A DNA stretch of 64,000 nucleotides from Prorocentrum cordatum (taxonomy: Eukaryota > Sar > Dinophyceae > Prorocentrales > Prorocentraceae): assembly GCA_963575745.1 (NCBI GenBank), contig CAUYUJ010018726.1, positions 124,001 through 188,000 of the forward strand. Reading direction: 5' to 3'. The notes beneath the pieces are model-generated. The model was not told the origin of the DNA, did not search any database, and saw only the letters and a list, made by a program, of their open reading frames with translations. A program made the position numbers and the translations under genes. Of this stretch, positions 30,681-40,795 are shown piece by piece; the stretch's first letter is position 1, and each line of letters begins with the position of its first letter.

Positions 30681-31970
30681 TCAACTTGACGAGAGGCGGT
30701 CCTGGGGCCGCCCTCCTCCTCTGCTGGGGCACTGCCGTTCTGACCTCTCTCCTCCTCTGGTGCGCGGCAGGCCGCGCTGCACACTGTCCTGAGCAGGCGC
30801 GCTGCCTGCCGTGCCGCCCTCGTCGCCAGGCGAGGGGGCGCGCTCGGGGAGCGCAGGGGGGGCGGCAGGGCCGGCGCGCGGCGCGCCTAGGGCCTCCTGC
30901 TGTGCTGGTGCGGTTGCGGCGCGGCCATGCCGCCGCCCGCCGCCGCGAAGGCCACCTCGATGGGCAGCCTTGTCGAGGCTCTGCTCGCTGGTCTCCGGGA
31001 GCCAGTCGGTCATGCATCTCGCCTCCCCAGCGGCGAGCCGGCGACAGCCTTTGGCCGTGCCAACTGCCGCAGTGGCGTGAGCCTCCGCCAGAGGCTGCAG
31101 CTGCTGCTGGAGCACCAAGCGCGCGGCCTCACCGCACCGCCGGTCCGCGATGCTGTTGAGGAAGCGCACGTCATCGGTGAATCGGGCCAGGGCGGCCCAG
31201 CTGGGTCTTTTGCCATGCGACGGCACCCGGCGGGCGCTGCTGCCCGCCGGCAGGGAGGCTGCGAGCGCCTCCTGCTCCTGCCACCCGCCGAAGCCATAGT
31301 CTACAACCAGGCGCTGCCCGGACAGGATGGCCGCAGCCTTCCGCTGGACTCCAACGTTGTCGATGAAGCACACGACGGGGACCTGCTCGGCCGCCGCCGC
31401 CTCCAGCATTGTTCTGAAACTCTCCCTCTCCAGCGCAGCGGATGATGAGTCCAGGCCGTGCTGGGGTCTGGGGGCCCATGCAGGCGGGGCGCGGCTCTGG
31501 GCGACCACAGCGGACCAGCATCCCTGCCGGAGGCGCGCGCCGCGCGAGATCTCGGCGATAGAGCCGTCTGTGGCGGTAAGGGTCACGCCCTCCCCGTTGT
31601 CTCTGACATGCCGGTGGGCGGCTCGAATGGGCTCAAGCTGCGCAGTCCTCGCCGCATGTGCTGGCCGCCGCGTGGTCGGGGCAATGGGGACGATGCAAAC
31701 GGTGGACTTCTCCTCTAGGCCGGATCGCGGCCGACTGGAGGGCGCTGCAGCGGCGGCCGCCGATTGCTCGTCGATGCACTCCCAAAGCCAATGCTGGCGG
31801 CGCGCCACGGCCCCGCAGATGCGCGCGACGTCTCGGTGGACATATCCGTCGCCCTGCTGGGCGCGAAGCACGCCTTCAAGTGTGTGATGCTCGTGGGTGC
31901 ATCCAAGGGCCGCCCTGCGGATGGCGGCGGTGCCGGCGCTGTGCGCGAGCCTCAGGCTGGTGACATGCAT
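30681..31970 (-). CDS. LINE D C-terminal region with RNase H domain
   Basis: 430-codon frame, in phase with the RT segment upstream but separated from it by two stops. Residues about 128-290 form an RNase HI domain: TATDGS (D135), ALERESF (E181), CFIDNVGV (D204), VPSHGKRPSW (H252) and SIADRRCGEAA (D276). All four acidic residues and the His are present. The role is removal of RNA from the RNA/DNA hybrid. The tail after about residue 300 is Arg/Gly/Pro-rich and may be read-through. ATG 31970 is only the first Met after a stop, not a real initiation site. Confidence 0.75.
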   Translation of the reverse strand: MHVTSLRLAHSAGTAAIRRAALGCTHEHHTLEGVLRAQQGDGYVHRDVARICGAVARRQHWLWECIDEQSAAAAAAPSSRPRSGLEEKSTVCIVPIAPTTRRPAHAARTAQLEPIRAAHRHVRDNGEGVTLTATDGSIAEISRGARLRQGCWSAVVAQSRAPPAWAPRPQHGLDSSSAALERESFRTMLEAAAAEQVPVVCFIDNVGVQRKAAAILSGQRLVVDYGFGGWQEQEALAASLPAGSSARRVPSHGKRPSWAALARFTDDVRFLNSIADRRCGEAARLVLQQQLQPLAEAHATAAVGTAKGCRRLAAGEARCMTDWLPETSEQSLDKAAHRGGLRGGGRRHGRAATAPAQQEALGAPRAGPAAPPALPERAPSPGDEGGTAGSAPAQDSVQRGLPRTRGGERSERQCPSRGGGRPQDRLSSS

Positions 31971-32393
31971 CTCGCCACCCCGCAGGGCGGCCCGGGAGGC
32001 CGCATCCTAGGCTCTGGTGTCCTGCTGCCACATGCGCCGGATGTGGCTCCGCCACGCCACAGTCTCCAGCGTGCGCTTGCCGTCCCGCGCCAGATCGAGC
32101 TCTCCTTCTGGGGTACCTCACCGGCGGACGGGGGACTCGCCTGCCTGGCGATCACCTCTGACCATCTGGGGGTCCCATCGTCCGTGATGCTCAGCCCTCT
32201 GCTGCTGCCTCAGCCGCCAGAGCTGGTGCCGGAGGCTGTCGAGGTCGATCTGGAACTCGAGGTCGATGCTCGGGCCCACGATGCTCAGGAAGGCGGCGCG
32301 CCCAGCAGTGCGCGGCGCGAGCAGGGCCGCCCGCCGCACGGCGGCATCCTGCTTCCGTAGCTCTTCCTTGGGTGGCCGCAAGAACCTCCCTCC

Positions 32394-33160
32394 CTAGGCG
32401 AACTTGGGAATGACCAGGGCTCGCAACATCTTTAGCCTTCTGGGCCATTGGCGTGGCTCCGGCAGCGCCAGCGCGATGAGGCCGGCGATGTAGATGCCGG
32501 ATGCCGCACTGCACTCTCGTCGGGCGATTGGCGGTGCCTTGCTGAGCGAGGTCGTCACCCTCAGCAGCTCGAGGGCGGGCTTGAGGTTGCCCACTTGTGT
32601 CAGGGCCACGCTCTCCGCAGCTGTGGCATGGCCGGCGCGGCCTGTGCTAAAGGAGGCTCCCTTGCCGACGTTCCAGATCCATCCTGCGTCCGTTTCGCAT
32701 TGTTGCGTCGCCAGTGCGGCGCGCGCTGCCGTGCTCTTGGCGTGGGGCCCCCTGCCGTGCAGGGTCCTGTCGTCGGCGTATGCCCGGGCGTGGGTGTCGG
32801 GTACTTGGCTGGCGGTCCATCGCCTCCAGAAGGTCATGTCTACGATCAGGCAGAGCATGCTTGCGGGGCAGCGCGCCGGGCAGATGGGCGCGCGGGACAC
32901 CGCGCCGTCCAGCTCTACGAAGTGGCGTCGCTGGTCGTAGAAACTTACCATAGCCGCGAGCAGCCCCTCAGGCGCACCGATGTGGCGCAGCAGGCGCATG
33001 GCCCGCCGTGGGCAGATTATGTCGAAGGCCTTGGAGGTCGATCTTGCAGCCGAAGATGGCGGGTCCTCCTGCTTTGGCACTCTTGATGTGGGAGATCACG
33101 GCCTCCAGCTGCTCCGCGGGGTGTCCGCCGGGCCCTGGCCAGGCGGGGGTCGAGCCACTG
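32394..33160 (-). pseudogene. LINE D reverse transcriptase segment (motifs A-C)
   Basis: From the right: SHIKSAKAGGPAIFGCKIDL leads into motif A, but the frame breaks at about 33030-33035. The rest of motif A (SKAFDIICP) is in the next frame, consistent with loss of two bases. Then LLRHIGAPEGLLAAMVSFYD and RRHFVELDGAVS, a degenerate motif B (CPARCPASMLCLIVDM), and motif C ARAYADDRTLHG (Asp-Asp near 32771-32776). This is the polymerase core of target-primed reverse transcription. It is non-functional as read because of the frameshift and the stop at 32394. Confidence 0.75.
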
Positions 33161-33227
33161 GCTGACCCACGGCGTCAATTCTGGCTGGTCCACCACGGGG
33201 GCGCATCAGATTAAGGATTTGAAGCGT

Positions 33228-33410
33228 CGCTAACATCATCATCCTCACTGTCGTTAGCATCATCACCGTCATCACGCAACCAGCAGTTGTCATCTCCGTC
33301 GTCACCATCATCATGATCACCGTCGCCGTCATCGTCATCACCATCATTGTCATCATCATCATCATCATTATCATCATCACCATCATCATCATCATCATCA
33401 TCATCCACAG
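33228..33410. repeat. ATC/GAT microsatellite
   Basis: Imperfect CAT/ATC trinucleotides, pure near 33351-33405, between LINE D and the gene starting at 33482. Confidence 0.88.
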
Positions 33411-33481
33411 CGGTTTCGGCTCTCGGACGCGAGTAGCTCGCTTTTGCTTTTCGCGCTCCCCCACAACCACCAGCAGCCGCC

Positions 33482-34471
33482 ATGGGCAATATGAGGGCAG
33501 GTGATGTGGGGCCCCCGTCGCCTGCGAAGAAGGCGGCGGCCGCGGCGGCCTCGCCAGCCGCTGCCTTTGGCGCGTCGCCCGCCGCTGCCTTTGGCGCGCC
33601 GCCCGCCGCTGCCTCCGGCGCGCCGCCCGCCGCTGCCTCTGGCGCGCCGCGGGCCCTGTGCATCGCGCAGCTCCTCGAGACGGACCAGTCGACGCAGCAG
33701 GGTCACGTCAAGGAGTGGGTGCGCCAAGTGAAGCACCACGTCGACCATAGTTTGCTCAGCTTCCTGGGCCAGCGCAAGCGCGAGGTGCCCTTCGCGGTGC
33801 CCGCCAAGTGTTCTGTGATTCCGCCGTTGGCCATCACTGATGCTGCCTCTGGCGCAAACCTCAGTTCGTTTCGCGGGGTCATGGACTACGGCAACCTGGT
33901 TGCGAGCTTCTCCCGCGCCAAGGAGTACGAGGCAGCGGGGGCGGCGTGGATGTTGGACCCGATTTGCTCGGACATCGACGACGTCACCGTAAGCCAACTC
34001 GAGGGTGCCATGGGCATGTGGTCGGAGGAGGCGTACTCCCTCTCCTCCAAGCACGCGCCCTCGCGGCGCCTCTCCTTCGACGCGCCGATCCCCGCCTTGG
34101 TGGTCGACGTCGAGGTCGCCCAGCGGCTTGAGCCTAACAAGCCTGGAGTTTGCTTGACAGAGGCTCTGGCCATGCTCGCGGGGCGCGCGGTGGTCATCAC
34201 GTGGCATGTTGCTATGGGCGAGGCGCTCCAGCAGTCCAACGAAGACCGCGTGTGGCATTTGTTCAATGCCGCGTTGTCCGCGCCCATCAGGATGCGCTTG
34301 CTGCCTGATGGCGACGCGGCCCACTTGGCCGCTCTGGCATTTTCAGAGAAGATGTTCTCTGCGCATGCTGCCTCTGGCGCTGAGTCCTTCTGGCGCCTCA
34401 TGGCGGCAGAGGCAGGCAGCCTGAGGTCGGGCGAAGCTCGACCTGTTTTGGAGAGGTGGGCGTCGGCGTGA
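33482..34471 (+). CDS. Intact unidentified 329-residue protein
   Basis: The only long ORF in the window that is uninterrupted, of non-repetitive composition and not a recognisable transposon. ATG 33482 has a strong context (GCCGCCATGG). A C-rich stretch ending in CAG lies just upstream and could be a splice or trans-splice acceptor. Residues 1-55 are Ala/Pro-rich with four 8-residue repeats of the PAAAFGAP/PAAASGAP type. The remainder looks globular (HVKEWVRQVKHHVDHSLLSF, SFRGVMDYGNLVASF, DVEVAQRLEPNKPGVCLTEA, FWRLMAAEAGSLRSG). No signal peptide, membrane segment or catalytic motif is evident. The N-terminal Met-Gly could be myristoylated, but residue 6 is Ala, which is not ideal. It could be a host gene or a retroelement ORF. 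Confidence 0.6.
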   Translation: MGNMRAGDVGPPSPAKKAAAAAASPAAAFGASPAAAFGAPPAAASGAPPAAASGAPRALCIAQLLETDQSTQQGHVKEWVRQVKHHVDHSLLSFLGQRKREVPFAVPAKCSVIPPLAITDAASGANLSSFRGVMDYGNLVASFSRAKEYEAAGAAWMLDPICSDIDDVTVSQLEGAMGMWSEEAYSLSSKHAPSRRLSFDAPIPALVVDVEVAQRLEPNKPGVCLTEALAMLAGRAVVITWHVAMGEALQQSNEDRVWHLFNAALSAPIRMRLLPDGDAAHLAALAFSEKMFSAHAASGAESFWRLMAAEAGSLRSGEARPVLERWASA

Positions 34472-34639
34472 ACCACGGGCCCAGTGAACAGGAACACTGA
34501 GTCGACGCCCTCGACGCGAACGTTGAGCCCTCGGCGTGAACGTGTCACGTCACGGGGTCTTCACGTTTTTTTCTGCGAACCTCCCCCGGGCGCCATCTTG
34601 TCGCGTGGAGGTTCGTTCCGAAGAACTATGTTCTCGGGC

Positions 34640-35340
34640 CGGGTTGTCGCGCGATGATCCCGAGAACTGAACTCTGGCGGGGTGGGGGTGCCGGGGCGCG
34701 GCGGGGGGCGCGGTGGGCGCAGTGGTAGGTCTGGGCCAGAATTTGTCGCTTGGGGGATCCCAAGAACTGAGCTCTGGCGGGGCGGGGGTGCCAGGGCGCG
34801 GTGGGGGGCGCGGTGGGAGATGCGCGTAGGTTCCAGGCTAGAATTTGTCGTGTGGGGGAGTCTGCAGAATTGAGCTCTCGCGGGGTGGGGGCGCCGGGGC
34901 GCGGTGGGTAACGCGGTGGGGGATGCGGGTAGGTTTGATGCCAAAATCTGTCGTGTGGGGGATCCCAAGAACTGAGCTCTCGTGTGGGGGGGGTGCTGGG
35001 GCGCGGCGAGGGGCGCGGTGGGGGGCGTGGTGGATAGGTTTGGTGCCAGAATGCGTTGTGTCGGAAGTCCCAAGAACTGAGCTCGGGGTGCCGGGATGTG
35101 TTTCGGGCCCGAAGAAAGAACTGGATTCTCGTCGGGCGATGAAGGGCGCGGGCCGGTTTCGAGCGTGAGTTTGCCGCGTGGGAGGTATCAAGTCCTGACG
35201 TGGAGTAGAGGTGCTCGGACGTGGGGGGTGCCTACAATTGAGGTCTCGCGGGGTGGGGGTGCCGTGCCGTGGCGGGGGTCGCGGCGGTGGGCGCGGGTTG
35301 GTTTCGGGCCAGAATTTGTCGCGTGGGGGGGGGCCCAATA
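34640..35340. repeat. About 105-bp GC-rich tandem repeat, six units
   Basis: Each unit has GATCCCAAGAACTGAGCTCT, then a GGGGTGCCGGGGCGCGG block, and ends with GCCAGAATTTGTCG. Unit starts are near 34652, 34757, 34860, 34959, 35068 and 35230 (the last is longer and diverged). Confidence 0.85.
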
Positions 35341-35341
35341 C

Positions 35342-35530
35342 GTAGATGGCTAGGAGCTCCGGGAATGGCGGTATCATGCAACATGGTTTTGGAACGAGGT
35401 TGCAGGAAACAAGCGGGGTGGCTCGCGTGGGTGGTCCCAAGACGTGGATGGCTGGGAGCTCAGGGAATGGCGGCATCGTGCAAAGTGGCATTGGAACGAG
35501 GCTCGAGGAAACGAGCGGGGTGCGTCCGCG
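35342..35530. repeat. About 102-bp repeat, two units
   Basis: GATGGCT(A/G)GGAGCTC.GGGAATGGCGG...GGAACGAGG...GGAAAC(A/G)AGCGGGGTG occurs at about 35342 and 35444. Confidence 0.8.
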
Positions 35531-35889
35531 GCGGGGGGGGGTCTCGATCGCACGCTGGCACGCTGCGCGCAGAGGATGTCGCGCGCGCCTCTGGGGTGCG
35601 TCGGCGGATTTCTGACAGAATGGTTCAACTGAAAATGGCCCTCGGCCGCCGCGTGCTCGGAGTCTTCTGCGCGCGCGCCCCCCGTAAGTTGAAGCCGCTG
35701 CCGGAAAGGCGAAAATTTTGGAGAGCTCTGGATTCCGAGTTCTGCATTTGTCCAACGACAGCAGGGGGGGTCATCACGGGGGGCGCGAGTGCCAGAAAAA
35801 GGCGCGCGGAAGCTGGATGATCAGAAGTAGCTGGGCCACTTGCGTGGGGCAGGCGAGCTCCCCGCCAAGCCGATGTTCCTAATCGAGCT

Positions 35890-36378
35890 TTGCTGTTCGA
35901 GCGTTTTGGATTGGACCCGCGACTTGCAAATGCCTACTTTGACCGGCCCTTGAAGCAGACCGTCGCTTTCATGGGGGCGGGCGCGCTGCCGCTGGGCGAC
36001 GTCGCAGACGAGGGGCGCAATGTCCTGGATCACGTTTTGCGCGGCGCCGTTACTCTTGGACAGATGCGATCTTTGCGCAGCCACCGACAAGCAGCTCTCG
36101 CTACATATTACTATTTGGTAACCGTGGACATCGCTAGCTCCCGTGATGAAGTTCCACTTTCGCGGGCGCTTCCGAGAGACAGGAGTTTGCTCCGGCACCC
36201 GGAAGTGCAATCTATGCTTGCTGACGCTTTCTTAGACGAGATTGCCAACGATATTAGTGGGAATCGTCATGTGGGTTCGTTATGGGGGCAAGGGGCGCAC
36301 GCAGTCCTAGTGGCGATAGCAGTGCCTCCCAAGTGTCAGGAAGAAGCCGTGCAGTCTTGGGTATCCAGGCGCACCTAG
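35890..36378 (+). pseudogene. LINE C endonuclease C-terminus and linker fragment
   Basis: 162 codons. RNVLDHVL (compare the IDHVL-type motif) and YYYLVTVDIA (compare the SDHxxVTVDI-type end of EEP endonucleases, here with the SDH residues lost), followed by PLSRALPRDRSLLRHPEVQS, a linker typical between endonuclease and RT. Assigned by similarity in style and by the RT fragments downstream. Catalytic residues are missing, so it is inactive. Confidence 0.5.
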
Positions 36379-36649
36379 GAATTAATTCAATTCAGAAGTC
36401 GGGCCCGCAATCGCAATGATCGCCCCGGAGAGCGACGCATTCTAACATAAGTCCGTACATCGTGTGCGATTGGTAAGACGAAATGGATGGATTCACATGC
36501 GGCCGAGGGCAACTGGGGGGGGGGGGCATGCGGAAGTATTGCCGCCCGCGACAGCGCAAACAAGGGCGACTACAACATCTTCAGGGGGGACTTGTTGGAA
36601 GTCGCGAGCGAGCAGATGCGATGGCGCATTTTCTTGAACGTGTTCAATG

Positions 36650-36872
36650 ACGAGTGCGCCCAGCAAATCTGGTAGACAATGAACCGCTGAGGAACGACCT
36701 CCCGGTAGGCGAGTCTGCTTTCACAGCGAGGGGAGCTGGGGCGGCAGTTCGCGCGCTCTCGCGGGGGAAGTCGCTGGGGCCCGACGACATGCTGGCAGAG
36801 TTGGAAGTCAGCGTCGCAGACGCCAGGCGGACTACAGTGGCTCGCGGAATTTCGCAGCGCAGTTTGGCATGA
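36650..36872 (+). pseudogene. LINE C RT motif 0 fragment
   Basis: AVRALSRGKSLGPDDMLAEL corresponds to the GKAPGPDGLxxEL motif at the start of LINE reverse transcriptases. The fragment is bounded by stops and followed by about 280 bp of degenerate sequence. Confidence 0.55.
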
Positions 36873-37149
36873 GCAGAGCGCGCCAGAAGCGCGGCGGCGC
36901 GCAAGGGTCAGTGCGATTTACAAGAATAAGGGGCCTGTGCAGTGACGGACAATTGCCAGCCAGTCAGTTTGTCGAGCGCGGCGCGCAAGTTGCCAGCCCC
37001 CCCCCCCCCTACTCCAACTGCAACGAGCAGGGGCAGAAGACCGGCTGACATAGACGCAGCGCGGCTTTAGACGCGGACGAGGTACCGCCGACGCCTTTCA
37101 CGCAGTGCGCCGTCTTATCGAAATCGCACATGCCCGCAAGATAGCGGCG

Positions 37150-37683
37150 CGACTTTTGTAGCCGAGACTGAGAAAAAACATGTGGTTCGATGAACGTCGA
37201 TGCCCTGCTGGTCGCTTTGCGCCGCTTCGGCGCGAAGCCGAAGATGCTTGCACTGATTGGGGATATCTACAATGGGCGGCGGTTTTGCGTGGCGGACGGG
37301 GCGACAAAATCATTCGAGCGAGCGCGAGTGTCTAGAATTTCTCCAGCGCGCCCTCTGTCACCGCTTCTTCTTGTTATGTTGATGGCAGTTGTGGCGCGGG
37401 GTGCCGTCAGGGAGCTCACAAAGAACGATCCAACATGTGTGCCGGGGACCTACAGCTGCTGTTGTGCGCCGACGACACTTTGCTCATTGGGAGGAACCAG
37501 TGCAGCCTACAACATCTTCTGGATCGTATTGCTGCAGCGGGAGCCGATGTGGGAATGGAGCTTCATCTGGACAATTGTCCAATGGTTCGAATCAGTAGTG
37601 GTGCGCAGTTGCGAACGCCATCAGGACAACTGATCGCGGACAAAGGAGTGTCTGACTTACTTGGGGGCCACATCATACAATAA
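37150..37683 (+). pseudogene. LINE C reverse transcriptase motifs A-C
   Basis: Frame 2 reads NVDALLVALRRFGAKPKMLA and a decayed motif B (RISPARPLSPLLLVMLMAVV, normally GxxQGxPLSP). The frame then changes at about 37435 to read LQLLLCADDTLLIGRN (motif C, Asp-Asp at 37471-37476), GADVGMELHLDNCPMVRIS and SDLLGGHI (the usual YLG). The motif A Asp is lost in a frame change near 37185. Confidence 0.7.
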
Positions 37684-37755
37684 CGGCAGGGGTCACACAT
37701 AGCTGATTCGGCCAATTGGAGCTGCGTGGGGGGAGTTTGTTAGATATGACAGGGC

Positions 37756-38073
37756 ATGGAAGCATACGTCGATCAGAATTCGGTGGAGGCTGGAACTATT
37801 TCAAGCGCTGGTGACATCAAAACGGATACACTCTCTGAGTACAGCTTGGTTGAACGAGTCGGAGAGAAGACGTCTTGGTGGATTTCAAGCGCGGTGCTTG
37901 CGCAAGATGTTAGACATGCCCCCGTATTTGCGTCGCGGATACCCAGCAGCAGCGTCCTGGAACAATCCGGACAACTACCATGCAGGGCACGCCTTCTACA
38001 TCAGCAGCTCGTGCTTTTGGGGAAGATAGGCCGCGCTCCAGGTTCTGACTTCCCACGCCAGCTGACATTTTAG
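37756..38073 (+). pseudogene. LINE C post-RT fragment
   Basis: Frame 2 (37811-38029) reads STAWLNESERRRLGGFQARC and LRKMLDMPPYLRRGYPAA, the conserved segment that follows RT in one dinoflagellate LINE group. Upstream and downstream parts are in another frame. Confidence 0.6.
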
Positions 38074-38080
38074 CCTGGCG

Positions 38081-38438
38081 GCGCGAAGCCCGCAACGAAT
38101 GCTTTCCCCAGAAGACGAGGCAGGCCCGAACAAGACTGGGCCGAGTGCTTATACTGCTTATCATCTGCACATTTTGGTGGCGACGAGCAATTGATGCAGA
38201 GCTTGAGAGGCCCGGCGCTGTGGAGAACAGCGCGGCAGACGCCATCCCTCGCCCTGAAGGGGCAAGAGGCCATATGTAACATGCATCCTTGTTCTTCGCG
38301 CCCTGACGCCCTGGCAGGAGGCGCACAGCAGCATGCATGACGCAATCTCGTCGCCCGCGTTTTTTCTGCGAGCCCGCGCTGAGCAACGCGAGACGCACGT
38401 TTTCACCCACGCGCTTTTGTGGCGCATGGCTTGTTCGT
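38081..38438. other. Gene-free stretch (possible LINE C 3' UTR)
   Basis: No supported gene. Probably the decayed end of LINE C. Confidence 0.3.
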
Positions 38439-38439
38439 T

Positions 38440-39280
38440 CGTTCGTTCCTCCCACGCTTCGTGGCCCCATGCGGTGATTCACCGAAGCCCCCTGAGGGGG
38501 TTGTCCGCAGTGCGTTCCCTTTCCGATCTCGACACGCCCCTCGCACGCCGTGGCCCGACATGGAGTTCCACCGGAGCGCCCAGTGGACTGGGCCACACAG
38601 CGTTCTCCAGCCCACCCTCCCTCGCACATTTCGTGACTGCGTAGGGAGCTCAACTGAAGCGCCTAAGGGGCTGGGCCACACAGTGTCCCCCCCCCCGCCG
38701 ATTTCGGAACACCCTTCGCACGTTTCGTGGCCCGAAAAGAGGGGGACATCACCGACCCCCCCAGGGGATGTGGCCGCATGCGGTCCCACCGCCCATCTCG
38801 GCACACCCCTCGCACGCTTCGTGGCCCTACGGGGAGCTCCACCGCACCCCCCATGGGATGTGGCCGCATGCGGCCCCCCCGACATATTCGGCACTCCACT
38901 CGCGAGGATCGTGCCGCCGTAGAGAGCTGTCCCGGCGACCCAAGCGGGTGCGCCCACATGCGGCCCCCCCGCCCATTCCGGCACATTACTTACACTGAGT
39001 GTGGCTCCACAGGGAGTTTTATTTACGGCCCCAATGGGGAAGTCCGTGCGGCGGACGTGGGCCCATTTCGGCATACCCTTTACGAGGACCGTTGCTCCAC
39101 AAGGGGGTTCCACCTGCGTCACCGGACGCAGGGTTATCATTCGTCATTTTGCCGATTCCGGCACAACCGCTTCACGAATCGTGAAACATGAGGCGCCCCA
39201 CTTTTGGCCCCAGCGTGAAAGTTCGCATGCGCACGCCCCACCCATGCTGGCACACCTGTCACACACGGATCTCGCATAGA
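38440..39280. repeat. 90-bp minisatellite, array 2 (about 9 units)
   Basis: Same unit as 26590-27545, here with the variant CACCCCTCGCACGCTTCGTG, GCCCCA..GGAGCTCCACC and GGATGTGGCCGCATGCGGCC. A 245-codon minus-strand frame over it is an artefact. Confidence 0.85.
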
Positions 39281-40384
39281 GGAGTTCATCACCAAGTTCA
39301 AATGAAGTTGTTCAGGGTTGGGTTCTTCGCCAACCAAATTGTTGTTTGATGCACGGCCCCAGAAAGATCCCGACCCCTTCTGCTGGAGTAGTTTTTCGCC
39401 GCGGATCCATGCTTGAAGGTCCAGGGGCCCGATAATGGACACGAGAGGCCGAAATCGAGGCAAAACGCCGCAAGGATTCAACAACACAGGTCGCCGGAGA
39501 TCTGAGAGGCAGGGGGGGGAAGGGGAAGGGAAGGGGAGGGGCATGAGGGACGGCTGCGGTTCCCAGATCTCTGGCTACATTTGCATCAGTGGCGCTTTTC
39601 CTCGAGTTCGGCCTCCCCAGGGCCATCAAGCACGGATCTGGGACGGAAAGCTACCCCGGGGAAGGGCTCAGGGAAATTGCCCCAGGGAAGGGTCCTTTTC
39701 CTCCCCCTCCCCCTCCTCCTCCTCCTCCTCCTCCTCCTCCTCCTCCTCCTCCTCCTCCTCCTCCTCCTCCTCGGGTCGCCTACTGCCCAGGCGGAAACCG
39801 TGCAGTCGTGGGTTGTCTCTGTGGCCGCGCACTGCAAAGTCACATCGTCGGATGTCTGGGATTGCCGAGAGGCTGCATGCTCTGAGCGTGCTCTTCTCCC
39901 TTCCCCGTGCGCTCTCTTGCCTCCTGCCGCCCGCCCTTGCCCAATTCGGCTACGTGCGCCCCGCGTCTGTCTTCTCTACGTGGCTTGGGTTCTCAGGGGC
40001 AACGATGGGGGGGGATGGGCATAGGAGAGGAACGCATTGACCCCCAATCGCCCATTCATCGCCGACAGGGGCCCAATAGCCCCAACCTGCCCAGGAACGT
40101 GCAGATTTGCTATCGGGGGCCTATCGCCGATCTGTCGGCGATGTATCGCAGATTCCAGGCCGATGTGTTCCCCCCCCTATGCCAGTCTCCCCCTATCGTT
40201 GCCCCTTAGATTCTCGCCAGCGCAACAGCAAAAAGTTTGGGATAGCCGCTCCACTCGGAGCTGGGGCCGCAGCGCCAGCACCCGATCAAGGCCACCCTGA
40301 CCTATGTGGGCCCTCCGCAGTCCACCTTCTCCGCGACCGCCTCCCTCCCTCGCCCACGCCCTGGTGCAAATCAGCGGGCGTTTT
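39281..40384. other. Gene-free stretch with CTC tract (39698-39772)
   Basis: Starts with GGTTGGGTTCTTCGCC, as after the other 90-bp arrays. A perfect CTC run lies at 39712-39770. ATCGCCGA/CTGTCGGCGATG sequences at 40055-40150 form a short inverted repeat. No supported gene. Confidence 0.45.
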
Positions 40385-40519
40385 TTTTCCCGGAAAGGGC
40401 TTTGGCCCAGGGTTCTCTTTTAGTAGGTAAACCTGTCCCCCGGTGCCAACTTGAGGGAGGCCGGCGAATTTTTTCCCTGATAAATAACGAGGTCGAAGGA
40501 GGCCGGCGAATTAAAATTT

Positions 40520-40795
40520 GAGGATGTCTCGAGCGAAACGCTTGTTTTTGAAATCCCGATCGATAAATCACAGGGTGCGGGCCACTTTTTCGTGTGTTGA
40601 GGATGTCTCGAGCGAAACGCTTGCTCCGCAGAGTTTGCCGAGGATGTCTCGAGCGAAACGCTTGTTTTGCAGAGCCGACCGCGACGCGGAAAAGCGCCCC
40701 GCGCGAAGGAATTTCGATGATGTCTCGACTAATTCCTTTGTTTTTGTACGATTTCCTGGAATTTTGGCAGGATGTCTCGAGCGAAATGCACGACC
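40520..40795 (+). repeat. Spaced hairpin-repeat array in R4 copy 1 (four good units, one degenerate)
   Basis: GGATGTCTCGAGCGAAACGC followed by TTG at about 40521, 40600 and 40640, degenerate at 40717, truncated at 40770. Intervening spacers are 15-70 bp and unrelated. GAGCG-AAA-CGCTT can form a small stem-loop. Confidence 0.8.

Larger units (their letters stand above)
30600..33190 (-). mobile_element. LINE D: 5'-truncated non-LTR retrotransposon with RT and RNase H
   Basis: Minus-strand element from just upstream of RT motif A (about 33190) to past an RNase H domain (about 30680). RT and RNase H are in one frame with three in-frame stops (about 32394, 32118 and 32010) and a frame change within motif A. 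The left edge adjoins a GAT/ATC microsatellite (33228-33410), suggesting 5' truncation there or insertion next to the repeat. No poly(A) is visible at the 3' end. Confidence 0.7.
35890..38080 (+). mobile_element. LINE C: heavily decayed non-LTR retrotransposon
   Basis: Plus-strand fragments in the correct order for a LINE ORF2: end of endonuclease and linker (35890-36378), RT motif 0 (36650-36872), RT motifs A-C (37150-37683) and a post-RT region (37756-38073). All are in different frames with many stops. The type differs from LINE B: its post-RT region (AWLNESERRRLGGFQARCLR) is the style found in another dinoflagellate LINE group. Confidence 0.65.

Noticed and set aside
30686-33214. Plus-strand ORFs of 150-212 codons
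   Set aside because: Antisense shadows of the LINE D RT and RNase H frames.
33211-34548. Minus-strand ORFs of 150-307 codons
   Set aside because: Antisense of the intact ORF 33482-34471. Their composition follows its third-position GC bias.
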